From assembly GCA_902784435.1 (NCBI GenBank), contig CACZUR010000024.1:1-54396 (forward strand): DNA of 54,396 nucleotides. Direction: 5' to 3'. This document shows positions 38,611 through 46,944 of the stretch, piece by piece; within the stretch, counting starts at the first letter, position 1, and every line of letters starts with the position of its first letter. The position numbers and the translations under genes are program-made. This DNA is from an uncultured Bacteroidia bacterium (lineage in GTDB: Bacteria; Bacteroidota; Bacteroidia; Bacteroidales; UBA932). The notes under the pieces are model-generated. The model saw only the letters and a program-made list of their open reading frames with translations, searched no databases and was not told the origin of the DNA.

Positions 38611-39844
38611 TTAACCTCCGAAGTTGTCGAAGAGGATGCTCTCCGGAGCCACGCCGAGGGAATCCAGCAGGTCGCAGACGCACTTGGTCATCATGGGCGG
38701 ACCGCACATGAAGTACTTGATATCCTCCGGAGCCTCGTGGTTCTTGAGGTAGGTTTCGTTCATGACGTTGTGTACGAAACCGGCGGTGTACTTCACGCCT
38801 GCTGCATCTGCTGCCGGGTCCGGACGGTCCAGGGCCAGATGGAAGTGGAAGTTGGGGAAATCCTTTTCGATTTCGGCAAAATCTTCCAGATAGAAGGCTT
38901 CTACCAGGGCACGGGCGCCATAGAAGAAGTGCACTTCCTTCTTGGTCTTGAGGGTCTTGAACAGGTGCATGATGTGGCTGCGGAGCGGTGCCATGCCGGC
39001 GCCGCCGCCGACGAATACGTATTCCTGGCTGTCAGGGTCGTCCTTCGGGAGCAGGAACTCTCCGTAAGGGCCGCTGATCCACACTTTGTCCCCGGGTTTG
39101 CGGGAGAACACATAGGTGGAGGCGATTCCCGGAGGAACGCCCGGGACGAACTTGAACACGCCCTTGGGCTGGGTGCGGTCGAACGGAGGGGTTGCGATAC
39201 GCACGTTCAGTTTGATCAGATCTTTCTCTGCAGGATACGAGGCCATGGAGTAGGCGCGAATGGTGGGCACGGTGTTTTTGAACTTCAGGGAAGTGATACC
39301 GTACTTCTCCCAGTCGCCTTTGTAGATATCGGCCACGCCCATATCGGCAAAGTCTGCCTCGTACTCGGGAATGTCGATCTGGATGTATTCACCGGACTTG
39401 AAGTCGATGTGCTCGCCTTCGGGCAGGCGTACGGTGAATTCCTTGATGAAGGTGGCCACGTTCTCGTTGGAAATGACCTCGCACTCCAGCTTTTTGACGC
39501 TGAGGGCGCTTTCGGGAACGGCGATCTGGATGTTGTCCTTCACCTTTACCTGGCAGCCCAGACGCCAGCCTTCCTTGATCTGTTTGCGGGAGAAGAAGCC
39601 CGTTTCCGTGGGAAGGATGGTGCCGCCGCCTTCCAGCACCTGCAGTTTGCACTGGCCGCAGTTGGCCTTGCCGCCGCAGGCGGAGGGGAGGAAGATGGAC
39701 TTCCAGTTCCTTGGTTCCGCCATTGATGTTGATCTTGACGGTGCCGGAAGGCGTGACGGCCGACTTGATAATCAGGAGCAGGGCAACCAGGATGAGGGTT
39801 ACCACTACGATGACTGCGATAGAAGCAAGAATGGTGTTTGTCAT
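38611..39844 (-). pseudogene. nqrF: Na+-NQR subunit F, frame-disrupted
   Basis: NqrF takes electrons from NADH through FAD and a [2Fe-2S] centre. The first part (from the ATG at 39844) has the membrane anchor NTILASIAVIVVVTLILVAL and KININGGTKELEV, then loses the frame at about 39695-39705. The rest continues in another frame: SIFLPSACGGKANCGQC with all four cluster cysteines, the FAD motif RAYSMASYP and the NADH region EYVFVGGGAGMAPLRS, to FDNFGG. Homologues have about 14 more residues between the two parts, so a roughly 40-44 bp deletion not divisible by three is implied. AAGT could be a microhomology at both ends. An internal ATG (39723) could start a soluble, anchorless 370-aa product. 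This is either a real mutation or an assembly error. Confidence 0.85.
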
Positions 39845-39856
39845 ATCTCAGTCCTC

Positions 39857-40453
39857 CTACAGTGCTATGCCCATGAAGGTCATGAAGGCGATGCCCATCA
39901 GACCCACGGTAATGAATGTGATGCCCAGGCCCTTGAGGGCGTCGGGAACGTTGGAGTAGCTCATCTTTTCACGGATGGCAGCCAGGGAAACGATGGCCAG
40001 GAACCAGCCCAGACCGCTGCCCAGGGAGTATACCGTGGCCTCGCCGATGTTCAGGAAGTCCTTCTGCTGCATGAACAGGGAACCGCCCAGGATGGCGCAG
40101 TTCACGGCGATGAGCGGGAGGAAGATACCCAGCGAGGAGTAGAGCTCCGGAGAGAATTTCTCTACCACCATTTCCACGATCTGCACGATGGCGGCGATGA
40201 CGGCGATGAAGACGATGAAGCTGAGGAAACTCAGGTCTACGCCTTCTACCAGGGCGTCCGGTGCCAGCACATAGGTGTTGAGGAGGTAGTTGACGGGGAG
40301 GGTGACCAGGAGTACGAAGATAACCGCAACGCCGAGGCCCGCAGCCGTCTTCACGTTCTTCGATACTGCCAGGAATGAGCACATTCCCAGGAAGTAAGCG
40401 AAGATCATATTGTCCACAAAGATGGACTTGACGAATAAGCTCAGATATTCCAT
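39857..40453 (-). CDS. nqrE: Na+-NQR subunit E
   Basis: A 198-aa membrane subunit with six helices that, with NqrD, binds the membrane [2Fe-2S] cluster and forms part of the sodium path. The start [32 protein letters not shown] (quoted here as its two halves) is characteristic, with the conserved Cys in FLGMCSFLA at about residue 25. The second family Cys in the inverted repeat is in AVNCAILGG (about residue 114). The frame is intact. It lies between nqrD and nqrF with 12-13 bp gaps. Confidence 0.95.
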   Translation of the reverse strand: MEYLSLFVKSIFVDNMIFAYFLGMCSFLAVSKNVKTAAGLGVAVIFVLLVTLPVNYLLNTYVLAPDALVEGVDLSFLSFIVFIAVIAAIVQIVEMVVEKFSPELYSSLGIFLPLIAVNCAILGGSLFMQQKDFLNIGEATVYSLGSGLGWFLAIVSLAAIREKMSYSNVPDALKGLGITFITVGLMGIAFMTFMGIAL

Positions 40454-40466
40454 AAGGCGTTACAGT

Positions 40467-41081
40467 TTATTTTTCCTGAAGGTCTTTCTGGACAGAGCGC
40501 TGCACCCACACGATGCATCCCAGGAGGATGAGGGCGAAAGGAGGCAGGATGACCAGGTTGTTGGGAACATAGCCGAAGCGGTTCAGAATGTCGATGCCGA
40601 ACAGGGTTCCGCTGCCCAGGAGCTCGCGGAAGAAGGCGACAATCAGAAGGATCAGGCCATAGCCGGCGCCGTTGGCAACGCCGTCCAGGAAGCTGGGCCA
40701 GGGCTTGTTGCCCAGGGCGAAGGCTTCGATGCGGCCCATCACGATACAGTTGGTGATGATGAGGCCGATGTACACGGACAGCTGTTTGTCAATGGCGTAG
40801 GTGGCTTCGAAGGACTTGAGGATCTGGTCTACCAGAATGACCATCATGGCCACCACGACCAGCTGGACAATGATACGTACCCGGCCCGGAATGGTTTTCC
40901 GGAGCAGGGAAAGGATGAGGCTGGAGATGCCGCAGACGACAATCACGGAGAGGGCCATCACCAGTGCGCCCTTCAGGGTGACGGTAACCGCCAGCGAAGA
41001 GCAGATACCCAGCACCAGGACGGTAATGGGATTCCCCTTGAAAATGGGGTTCAGAATGGTTTCTTTCAGTTTTGCATCCAT
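40467..41081 (-). CDS. nqrD: Na+-NQR subunit D
   Basis: A 204-aa six-helix subunit, paralogous to NqrE. Conserved features include ILNPIFKGNPITVLVLGICS with the cluster cysteine (about residue 29), TNCIVMGRIEAFALGNKPW with the second cysteine (about 112), and SFLDGVANGAGYGLILL. It partners NqrE in sodium-coupled electron transfer. The frame is intact, with only 3 bp to nqrC. Confidence 0.95.
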   Translation of the reverse strand: MDAKLKETILNPIFKGNPITVLVLGICSSLAVTVTLKGALVMALSVIVVCGISSLILSLLRKTIPGRVRIIVQLVVVAMMVILVDQILKSFEATYAIDKQLSVYIGLIITNCIVMGRIEAFALGNKPWPSFLDGVANGAGYGLILLIVAFFRELLGSGTLFGIDILNRFGYVPNNLVILPPFALILLGCIVWVQRSVQKDLQEK

Positions 41082-41084
41082 GGC

Positions 41085-41864
41085 TTATTCCTCCTCACAT
41101 GCATTAGCGTTATTGGCCCCCAGGAAGTATTTGGCGTAGGCGCCCAGCCAGGTGTCGATGGCGGCATCCAGGCCCTGGGAAGTCATGGTGGCACCGGAAA
41201 TGGCGTCGATCTTGTTGTCTACGACGGACTTTCCTTCGGCGTCCTTGGGGGCGCCGCCCTTCACGATGTCAAAGACATTGGTGTCAGAGAAGTCTGCCAG
41301 TTCTCCCACGAAGGTGGCCTGGAAGGAAGGATCGTCCTTGATCTTGGCACCCAGACCGGCGGTTTCGCTTTCGTGGTCGAAGTAGGCACCGCCGATGGTC
41401 TTGAGGTCTGTCTCGAAGGAAATGTAACCCCAGACGGGACCCCACAGGCCGGCTCCGTAGATGGGAACCACCGTGCGTCCGTTCTTGAACACGAACACGG
41501 GAAGCTCCGGTTCTCCGGTTTTGTTGGGACCGCCCTTGATATTGTAGTTCTGGCGCTTGAGCTGTTTGGGGCTGTAGACATCGTTGCCTTCCAGCTTCCG
41601 GAGCTCGTTGCCTTCCAGATCGATGACGAACGCATCCTCGATCTCTTCGTCGTACTTGGCCAGTACGGCGGTGTTGCCCATGCCGCTGAGGTCTGCCTTG
41701 GAGCCATACTGGGCGGCGGTGAGCATCTGGGAGATGGTGTCGGCCTTTTCGTTGGCCTCCTGCTTGGCCTTCAGGCTCTGGGAAACGAAAGCGAGGATAG
41801 CGGCTACCACCACGACGATGATGGTGGTGTAGACTACGGTATATACATTATTATTGGTATTCAT
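41085..41864 (-). CDS. nqrC: Na+-NQR subunit C
   Basis: A 259-aa periplasmic flavoprotein subunit with one N-terminal membrane helix (VVYTTIIVVVVAAILAFVSQ). The covalent FMN site is the threonine in ISGATMTSQGLD (SGAT, about residue 222), the residue modified by the ApbE flavin transferase. The domain before it (PIYGAGLWGPVWGYISFE) is standard. It overlaps nothing and is spaced 12 bp from nqrB. Confidence 0.95.
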   Translation of the reverse strand: MNTNNNVYTVVYTTIIVVVVAAILAFVSQSLKAKQEANEKADTISQMLTAAQYGSKADLSGMGNTAVLAKYDEEIEDAFVIDLEGNELRKLEGNDVYSPKQLKRQNYNIKGGPNKTGEPELPVFVFKNGRTVVPIYGAGLWGPVWGYISFETDLKTIGGAYFDHESETAGLGAKIKDDPSFQATFVGELADFSDTNVFDIVKGGAPKDAEGKSVVDNKIDAISGATMTSQGLDAAIDTWLGAYAKYFLGANNANACEEE

Positions 41865-41876
41865 AGCGTATCCTCC

Positions 41877-42989
41877 TTAAGCTTTAGCCCTGCGGCTGGT
41901 GTGTACGCTCACGACGCAGTGGTCGATGAGCGGAGCCATGGTATTCATGAACAGGATGGCGAGCATCATGCCTTCCATGTAACCGGGGTTCCACAGGCGG
42001 ACGACAACCGCAAGGGCACCTACCAGGAAGCCGTAGATCCACTTGCCGGTTTCCGTCTGTGCGGCGGTAACGGGGTCTGTGGCCATGAAGACGGAACCGA
42101 AGAGGAAGCCGCCCATGACAATCTGGTAATAGCAGGGCACCAGGGTGGCGCCGCCCAGCTGGCCCAGCCAGCCTACCAGCAGACCGCCCGCGATGGAAGA
42201 GACCATGATTTTCCAGGAAGCCACGCCGCTCCAGACCAGGAGGATGGCGCCCAGGAGAATGGCCACCACGGAGGTTTCACCGGTAGAACCGGGGATGAAG
42301 CCCCAGAACATGTCCATGAAGGAATACTGACCTACAGCACCGGTAGCGGCGTCGAAGGCACCGTCGTGGGCGATGGCCAGGGGCGTAGCGGCGCTGATGG
42401 CGTCTACGTCGCCCAGGCCGGCCCAGGTCTTGGATACCCAGACGGAAGAACCGGACATGCTGGAAGGATAGGAAAAGAAGAGGAAGGCGCGGGCCACCAG
42501 GGCCGGATTCCAGATGTTCATGCCGGTGCCGCCGAACACTTCCTTGACGAAGATGACGGAGAAGGCCACGGCCAGGGCCAGCATCCACAGCGGAACGTCC
42601 ACGGGGACGATGAGAGGGATGAGGAAGCCGGTTACGAGGTATCCCTCGTTCACTTCTTCGCCACGGATTTGGGAACTGGCGAATTCAATGGCCAGACCCA
42701 CTACATAGGAGACCACGAACAGGGGCAGCATCCGGAGCAGTCCGTAGAAGAACATGCGCCAGAATCCCCATTCCAGGCCATAAAGGGTTGCCGTCTGCAG
42801 GCCCACGTTGTACATGCCGAAGAGGGCAGCGGGAACCAGCGCTACGACGACCATGATCATCACACGCTTGAGGTCGATGCCGTCGCGCACATGGGCGCCC
42901 TTCGCGGTTACCGTGCCGGGAACGCGCAGGAAGGTATCGAAGGCATCCACGGTGGAATGCCACCAGGGAGTTTTTTTCTCGTCTGCCAT
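41877..42989 (-). CDS. nqrB: Na+-NQR subunit B
   Basis: A 370-aa polytopic subunit that carries FMN and riboflavin and forms the main sodium channel. The N-terminus (WWHSTVDAFDTFLRVPGTVT) and the helices VMIMVVVALVPAALFGMYNV are typical. The predicted FMN-linked threonine lies in DVDAISAATPLA, so the flavinylation motif reads SAAT rather than the more usual SGAT; whether this affects attachment is not known. The length is slightly shorter than Vibrio NqrB. It is 3 bp from nqrA. Confidence 0.94.
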   Translation of the reverse strand: MADEKKTPWWHSTVDAFDTFLRVPGTVTAKGAHVRDGIDLKRVMIMVVVALVPAALFGMYNVGLQTATLYGLEWGFWRMFFYGLLRMLPLFVVSYVVGLAIEFASSQIRGEEVNEGYLVTGFLIPLIVPVDVPLWMLALAVAFSVIFVKEVFGGTGMNIWNPALVARAFLFFSYPSSMSGSSVWVSKTWAGLGDVDAISAATPLAIAHDGAFDAATGAVGQYSFMDMFWGFIPGSTGETSVVAILLGAILLVWSGVASWKIMVSSIAGGLLVGWLGQLGGATLVPCYYQIVMGGFLFGSVFMATDPVTAAQTETGKWIYGFLVGALAVVVRLWNPGYMEGMMLAILFMNTMAPLIDHCVVSVHTSRRAKA

Positions 42990-42992
42990 ATC

Positions 42993-44318
42993 TTATGCCA
43001 TTTCTTTGATCATCAGGTCAATGCCTTTCTGGATAATGGCCTGGATCTCGTTCTTGGAAGGGTCTACATAGTCGCACAGGGCCAGATCCTCGGGCAGGAC
43101 TTCGTAGATGCCGAATTTTTCCATCTTCTCGATGTCGCCGGCCAGGCAGGCCTTGATGAGGTAGATGGGGAAGATGTCGATGGGGGTGACATCCTCGAAG
43201 CATTTGGTTTCTACGAAAGCGCGGGGACCGCCGTGCAGGTTGGTGTCCATGTCGTACTTCTTGCCGGGGGTGAGCCAGGAGAAGTAGCACCAGGAGCTGC
43301 TGTGTACCTTGGGACGGAAGGGCTTGGCCCAGCCGAACCATTCGCGCTCATAACCTTCCCTCAGTAGGGTGAGCTGGTTCTGGAAGAAGCCCAGGTAGCC
43401 GTCTGCGCCCAGGTTTTCGCCGGAGAGGACATCGCCGCCCACTACCCGGATATCCTGCCCCACGGAGGTGATTTCCTTGACGGGGGTACCGGGGAGGCAG
43501 CATACATAGCCGGTCTGAGGGGCGGCGGGGCCGGTGACGGCCACTTTGCGCATCAGGTCCAGCTTACCGGTTTTGACCAGCTTGCCGATGGCCGCAACAT
43601 GCAGCAGGGAAACGGTCCAGACAATCTCTCCCTTCTTGATGGGGGCGATGTGGCTGATCTGGACACCGACGTTGCCGGCAGGATGCGGGCCGCTCACGAT
43701 GTGCAGCTCTGCGTTCTGCAGCCGGGCAAAGGGAACGTCTTCCTTGCGGATAGAGACATGCACGGGGGCGATCTTGGCCAGGGCGTTCACGCCGGCCTGG
43801 ATATCGGCCAGGGCGTCTCCCAGGACAAAACCTTCGTCCGCTGCGAGCGGAGCCGTGCTGAAAGAGGAGATGAAAATTGCCTTGGGCGTGTCCTCCGGGT
43901 TGGCCATGACGCCGTAGGGGCGCTGTACCAGGGTACCCCAAAGGCCGGAGGTGAGCAGGAGGTTCCGGGTCTGTTCCGCCGTGGCCGGAGCCTTGGCGCC
44001 GAAATCTACGGAATCCTGTTTTCCATCGGCCTTTACGAGAACTGCCAGCAACTTTCTTTTGTCGCCCCTGACGATGCTCTGGACCGTGCCGCTGACCGGC
44101 GAGGTGAAGAGGATCTGGGGGCGCATTTTGTCGGCCATCACGGGCGAGCCTGCCTTTACCGCGTCGCCTTCCTTGACCAGGAGTCTTGCGACCAGCCCGG
44201 GGAAGTCCGTAGGCTTTACGGCAACGATGTCAGGACTCACGCTTTTGATGACCACCGAGGCCGCTTCTCCCTTGACGGGGATGTTGAGGCCCTTGTTCAA
44301 ATGCAGTTTGTTTGACAT
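42993..44318 (-). CDS. nqrA: Na+-NQR subunit A
   Basis: The 441-aa soluble subunit that contacts the quinone side of the sodium-pumping NADH dehydrogenase. I use the ATG at 44318 (MSNKLHLNKGLNIPVKG), which is the conserved start; an upstream in-frame ATG adds nine unlike residues. Barrel-sandwich residues (VKPTDFPGLVARLLVKEGDA) and the C-terminal Rnf/Nqr region with SWLTPGKKYDMDTN and DVTPIDIFPIYLIKACLAGD are present. It is the first gene of nqrABCDEF, the complex that couples NADH oxidation to sodium export. Confidence 0.95.
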   Translation of the reverse strand: MSNKLHLNKGLNIPVKGEAASVVIKSVSPDIVAVKPTDFPGLVARLLVKEGDAVKAGSPVMADKMRPQILFTSPVSGTVQSIVRGDKRKLLAVLVKADGKQDSVDFGAKAPATAEQTRNLLLTSGLWGTLVQRPYGVMANPEDTPKAIFISSFSTAPLAADEGFVLGDALADIQAGVNALAKIAPVHVSIRKEDVPFARLQNAELHIVSGPHPAGNVGVQISHIAPIKKGEIVWTVSLLHVAAIGKLVKTGKLDLMRKVAVTGPAAPQTGYVCCLPGTPVKEITSVGQDIRVVGGDVLSGENLGADGYLGFFQNQLTLLREGYEREWFGWAKPFRPKVHSSSWCYFSWLTPGKKYDMDTNLHGGPRAFVETKCFEDVTPIDIFPIYLIKACLAGDIEKMEKFGIYEVLPEDLALCDYVDPSKNEIQAIIQKGIDLMIKEMA

Positions 44319-44356
44319 TATTTTATAGGTTTTGTGTATTTGCAAAAAATACTGCG

Positions 44357-44364
44357 CGAAGTTA
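44357..44364 (-). promoter_or_regulatory. -7-like box of the nqr operon
   Basis: Minus-strand TAACTTCG, one base from the consensus, 38 bp before the nqrA start. It diverges from the helicase gene; no clear -33 box. Confidence 0.35.
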
Positions 44365-44376
44365 CGAAAAAATTAC

Positions 44377-44384
44377 TAATTTCG
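44377..44384 (+). promoter_or_regulatory. -7-like box of the UvrD/PcrA helicase gene
   Basis: TAATTTCG, one base from the consensus, 20 bp before the ATG at 44405. No clear -33 box. Confidence 0.35.
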
Positions 44385-44404
44385 CCTACTATTTTTGGGG
44401 AGAT

Positions 44405-46801
44405 ATGAGTGAGATTCTAGCGTCCTTGAACAAGGAACAGCAAGCAGCAGTGACATGTACGGAAGGCCCTATGCTCATCGTGGCGGGGGCCGGCTCCGGT
44501 AAAACCCGTGTCTTGACGTCCCGGATTGCCTATCTGATAGAAAAGGGCGTCCCGGCCCAGCAGATCCTGGCCCTCACCTTTACCAAGAAGGCGGCCGGGG
44601 AAATGAAGGAGCGGATCGGCCTCATGGTGGGGGAGCGCCAGGCCCGCCGCATCTGGATGGGCACTTTCCACTCCGTGTTCATCCGTTTCCTTCGGGAATA
44701 TGCCGACAGGATAGGGTTCCCGGCCACTTTCACCATCTACGACACCGCAGACTCGGTGAGCGCGGTCAAGGCCTGTCTGAAGCAACTGGAACTGGACGAC
44801 AAGCTGTACAAGCCCAAGGAAGTGCTTTCCCGCATCTCCCGGGCCAAGAACGACCTGGTCACCCCCACGCCTTACCGGGAAGGGAAAGGCGGGTACCGGG
44901 ACGACGACGTCAAGCACAAGAAGCCGGAAATCTACCGGGTCTATGAACTGTATTGCCGGAACTGCCGGCAGGCCGGGGTGATGGACTTCGACGACATCCT
45001 CCTGTACATGAATATCCTGCTTAAAAGCTGCCCGGATGCCTTGGAGGCCATTGCCGGCCGGTTCCGGCATATTCTGGTGGACGAGTACCAGGACACCAAC
45101 ATGGCGCAGTACCTGATCCTGAAGAAACTGGCCGCCGGTCACCGGAACCTCTGTGTGGTGGGGGACGATTCCCAGTCCATCTATGGCTTCCGCGGCGCCC
45201 AGATCCAGAACATTCTCAATTTCCAGAAGGATTTCCCGGGCGCCCGCCTGTTCCGCCTGGAGCGCAATTACCGCAGCACCAGCACCATCGTAGACGCAGC
45301 CAACTCCGTCATCGCCAACAACGAGGGCCGCATTCCCAAACAGTGCGTGTCCATGGGGGAGAAAGGGGAACCCATCCACCTGGTGCGCGCGTTCACGGAG
45401 CAGGAGGAGGCCATGCTCATTGCATCGGCCATCCTGAACCGGATGCGGGAGGAGCAGTGCGAATACGAGGACTTTGCCATCCTGTACCGCACCAATTCGC
45501 AGTCCCGGGCGCTGGAAGAGCAGCTGCGCCGCCGCAACATTCCGTACATGATCTACTCCGGCAATTCCTTCTTTGAGCGGGCGGAGGTAAAGGATATGAT
45601 GGCCTATTTCAAACTGGCTGTGAACCTGAACGACGACGAATCCTTCAAGCGCATCGTGAACAAGCCCACCAGGGGCATCGGCGACACTTCGCTGAACGCC
45701 CTGGTTTCGGCGGCACAGGCATCGGGCCTGTCGCTGTTCAAGGCTGCGGCGCTGCCGGATTTGGAGAAATACGGCCTGAAGGCGGCCGCCATCGGCAAGA
45801 TCCGCGCTTTCTGCACCCTGATGGAGAAGGCGGCGGTGGAGGCCCGGGAGGGGGATGCGTACGACGTGGCCATGTCACTGGCCTCGGAAAGCGGACTGTA
45901 CCTTTATTACAAAGCCGACGATTCCATCGAGGGCCAGTCGCGTTTTGCCAATGTGCAGGAGCTGCTGGACAGCGTCAAATCCTACGAAGAGGATGTCCAG
46001 GGAGAATGGGCCGAAGAGATGCTGGAGGCCGATGCCATGGTGGAGGACGGAGATACCCCCTTCGTCGCAGAAGAGAGGGCCGATGCTCCTCAGGGGGCAT
46101 CTCCGTCCTCCATGCACCGTGTCTTGCTGGCGGACTATCTGGAGAATGTGTCGCTGCTGTCCAATGTGGATGTGGCGGATGACCAGACCAATAACAAAGT
46201 GGCGCTGATGACGGTGCACACGGCCAAGGGACTGGAATTCCCGTATGTGTTCGTCTCCGGCATGGAGGAAAACCTGTTCCCGTCCGGCGGCTGGATGGTG
46301 ACGCCCTCGGACCTGGAGGAGGAACGCCGGCTGTTCTATGTGGCCATCACCCGCGCCAAGAAGGCGGTTTCGCTGAGTTTCGCCGAAACCCGCATGCGCA
46401 ACGGAAAACACGAGTCCAACGCCCCCAGCCGTTTCCTCCGGGAGATTGCCCCGCAGTATCTGGACCGCCCGCTGCGGCGGGAAGCTACGGCCTGGGAGCA
46501 GCCGCCCGTACGGCGGGAACCGGCCTTTCCACGGCGGGAGCCGGCGCGCCCTGCGCCAGCACCGGTGGTGTCCAGGCCCCGGCCGCAGCAGTTGGAGAAG
46601 CCTCCGCTCATTTCGGACAATTTTGTTCCGGACCCCATGTCCAGCTTCCGGGTGGGGGACCGCATCGAGCACAATAGATTCGGGGCAGGAAAAGTCCTTG
46701 AAATTACCGGGCAGGTCCCGGAATTGAAAGCCAAAATCCTCTTTGAAAAGTACGGAGAAAAACTCCTACTGCTAAAATTTGCGAAAATTCGACATATTTA
46801 G
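44405..46801 (+). CDS. UvrD/PcrA-type DNA helicase with a palindromic insert
   Basis: A 798-aa superfamily-1 3'-5' helicase involved in repair and removal of replication blocks. All core motifs are seen: motif I AGAGSGKTRVLTSR (about residue 32), Ia ALTFTKKAAGEMKER, II ILVDEYQDTNMAQ, III VVGDDSQSIYGFRGA, IV LERNYRSTSTIV, V TVHTAKGLEFPYVFVSG and VI YVAITRAKKAVSLSF. The C-terminal Tudor-like tail (VGDRIEHNRFGAGKVLEI) matches PcrA/UvrD. The start at 44405 follows the -7-like box; an earlier in-frame ATG overlaps the nqrA promoter. A family-A element (46041-46112) inserts residues about 547-570 (AEERADAPQGASPS) in the 2B-2A linker region. Confidence 0.93.
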   Translation: MSEILASLNKEQQAAVTCTEGPMLIVAGAGSGKTRVLTSRIAYLIEKGVPAQQILALTFTKKAAGEMKERIGLMVGERQARRIWMGTFHSVFIRFLREYADRIGFPATFTIYDTADSVSAVKACLKQLELDDKLYKPKEVLSRISRAKNDLVTPTPYREGKGGYRDDDVKHKKPEIYRVYELYCRNCRQAGVMDFDDILLYMNILLKSCPDALEAIAGRFRHILVDEYQDTNMAQYLILKKLAAGHRNLCVVGDDSQSIYGFRGAQIQNILNFQKDFPGARLFRLERNYRSTSTIVDAANSVIANNEGRIPKQCVSMGEKGEPIHLVRAFTEQEEAMLIASAILNRMREEQCEYEDFAILYRTNSQSRALEEQLRRRNIPYMIYSGNSFFERAEVKDMMAYFKLAVNLNDDESFKRIVNKPTRGIGDTSLNALVSAAQASGLSLFKAAALPDLEKYGLKAAAIGKIRAFCTLMEKAAVEAREGDAYDVAMSLASESGLYLYYKADDSIEGQSRFANVQELLDSVKSYEEDVQGEWAEEMLEADAMVEDGDTPFVAEERADAPQGASPSSMHRVLLADYLENVSLLSNVDVADDQTNNKVALMTVHTAKGLEFPYVFVSGMEENLFPSGGWMVTPSDLEEERRLFYVAITRAKKAVSLSFAETRMRNGKHESNAPSRFLREIAPQYLDRPLRREATAWEQPPVRREPAFPRREPARPAPAPVVSRPRPQQLEKPPLISDNFVPDPMSSFRVGDRIEHNRFGAGKVLEITGQVPELKAKILFEKYGEKLLLLKFAKIRHI
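46041..46112 (-). repeat. Family-A palindromic element, copy 5 (in the helicase gene)
   Basis: Arms 46041-46061 and 46092-46112 pair at 20 of 21 positions around a 30-nt core in reverse orientation (GTCGCAGAAGAGAGGGCCGA, then TGCTCC). Read in frame as VAEERADAP. Confidence 0.87.
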
Positions 46802-46831
46802 TTGTACGTAAGAAAAAAATATGTAAATTTG
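46802..46831 (+). promoter_or_regulatory. Orphan promoter downstream of the helicase gene
   Basis: TTG (46802-46804), 19 bp, TAAATTTG (46824-46831). It points towards a gap with no plus-strand gene. Confidence 0.5.
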
Positions 46832-46837
46832 CAGTGA

Positions 46838-46905
46838 AGTTTTTCATAGTTTAAGTTTAGGTTAAGTAGCCGGCCCTCCGCAGCGATGTGAAGGGCCGGT
46901 GTATT
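46838..46905 (+). ncRNA. Candidate small RNA
   Basis: Downstream of the orphan promoter lies an A/T-rich stretch, then a hairpin with an 8-bp stem (CCGGCCCT at 46870-46877, AGGGCCGG at 46892-46899) and a short T-rich tail (TGTATTTTAG). No frame longer than a few codons is present, and the next gene (glnA) is convergent. The ends are estimates. It may be a stand-alone sRNA or a transcript that influences the glnA 3' end. Confidence 0.35.
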
Positions 46906-46944
46906 TTAGTGCCGTTTTGTGATTTCTGAAAGGGTTAAAAAGTC

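Noticed and set aside
40410-43367. A 985-codon open frame antisense to nqrB-nqrE
   Set aside because: It is a composition-driven shadow of strongly coding GC-rich genes on the other strand. Its translation is low-complexity (His/Gly/Asp/Gln-rich) with no domain, whereas the minus-strand genes have clear NQR motifs.
46870-46899. The hairpin after the helicase gene as a simple bidirectional terminator for that gene and glnA
   Set aside because: There is no proper T-run on either side, and a promoter lies between the helicase stop and the hairpin, so a separate small transcript fits as well or better.
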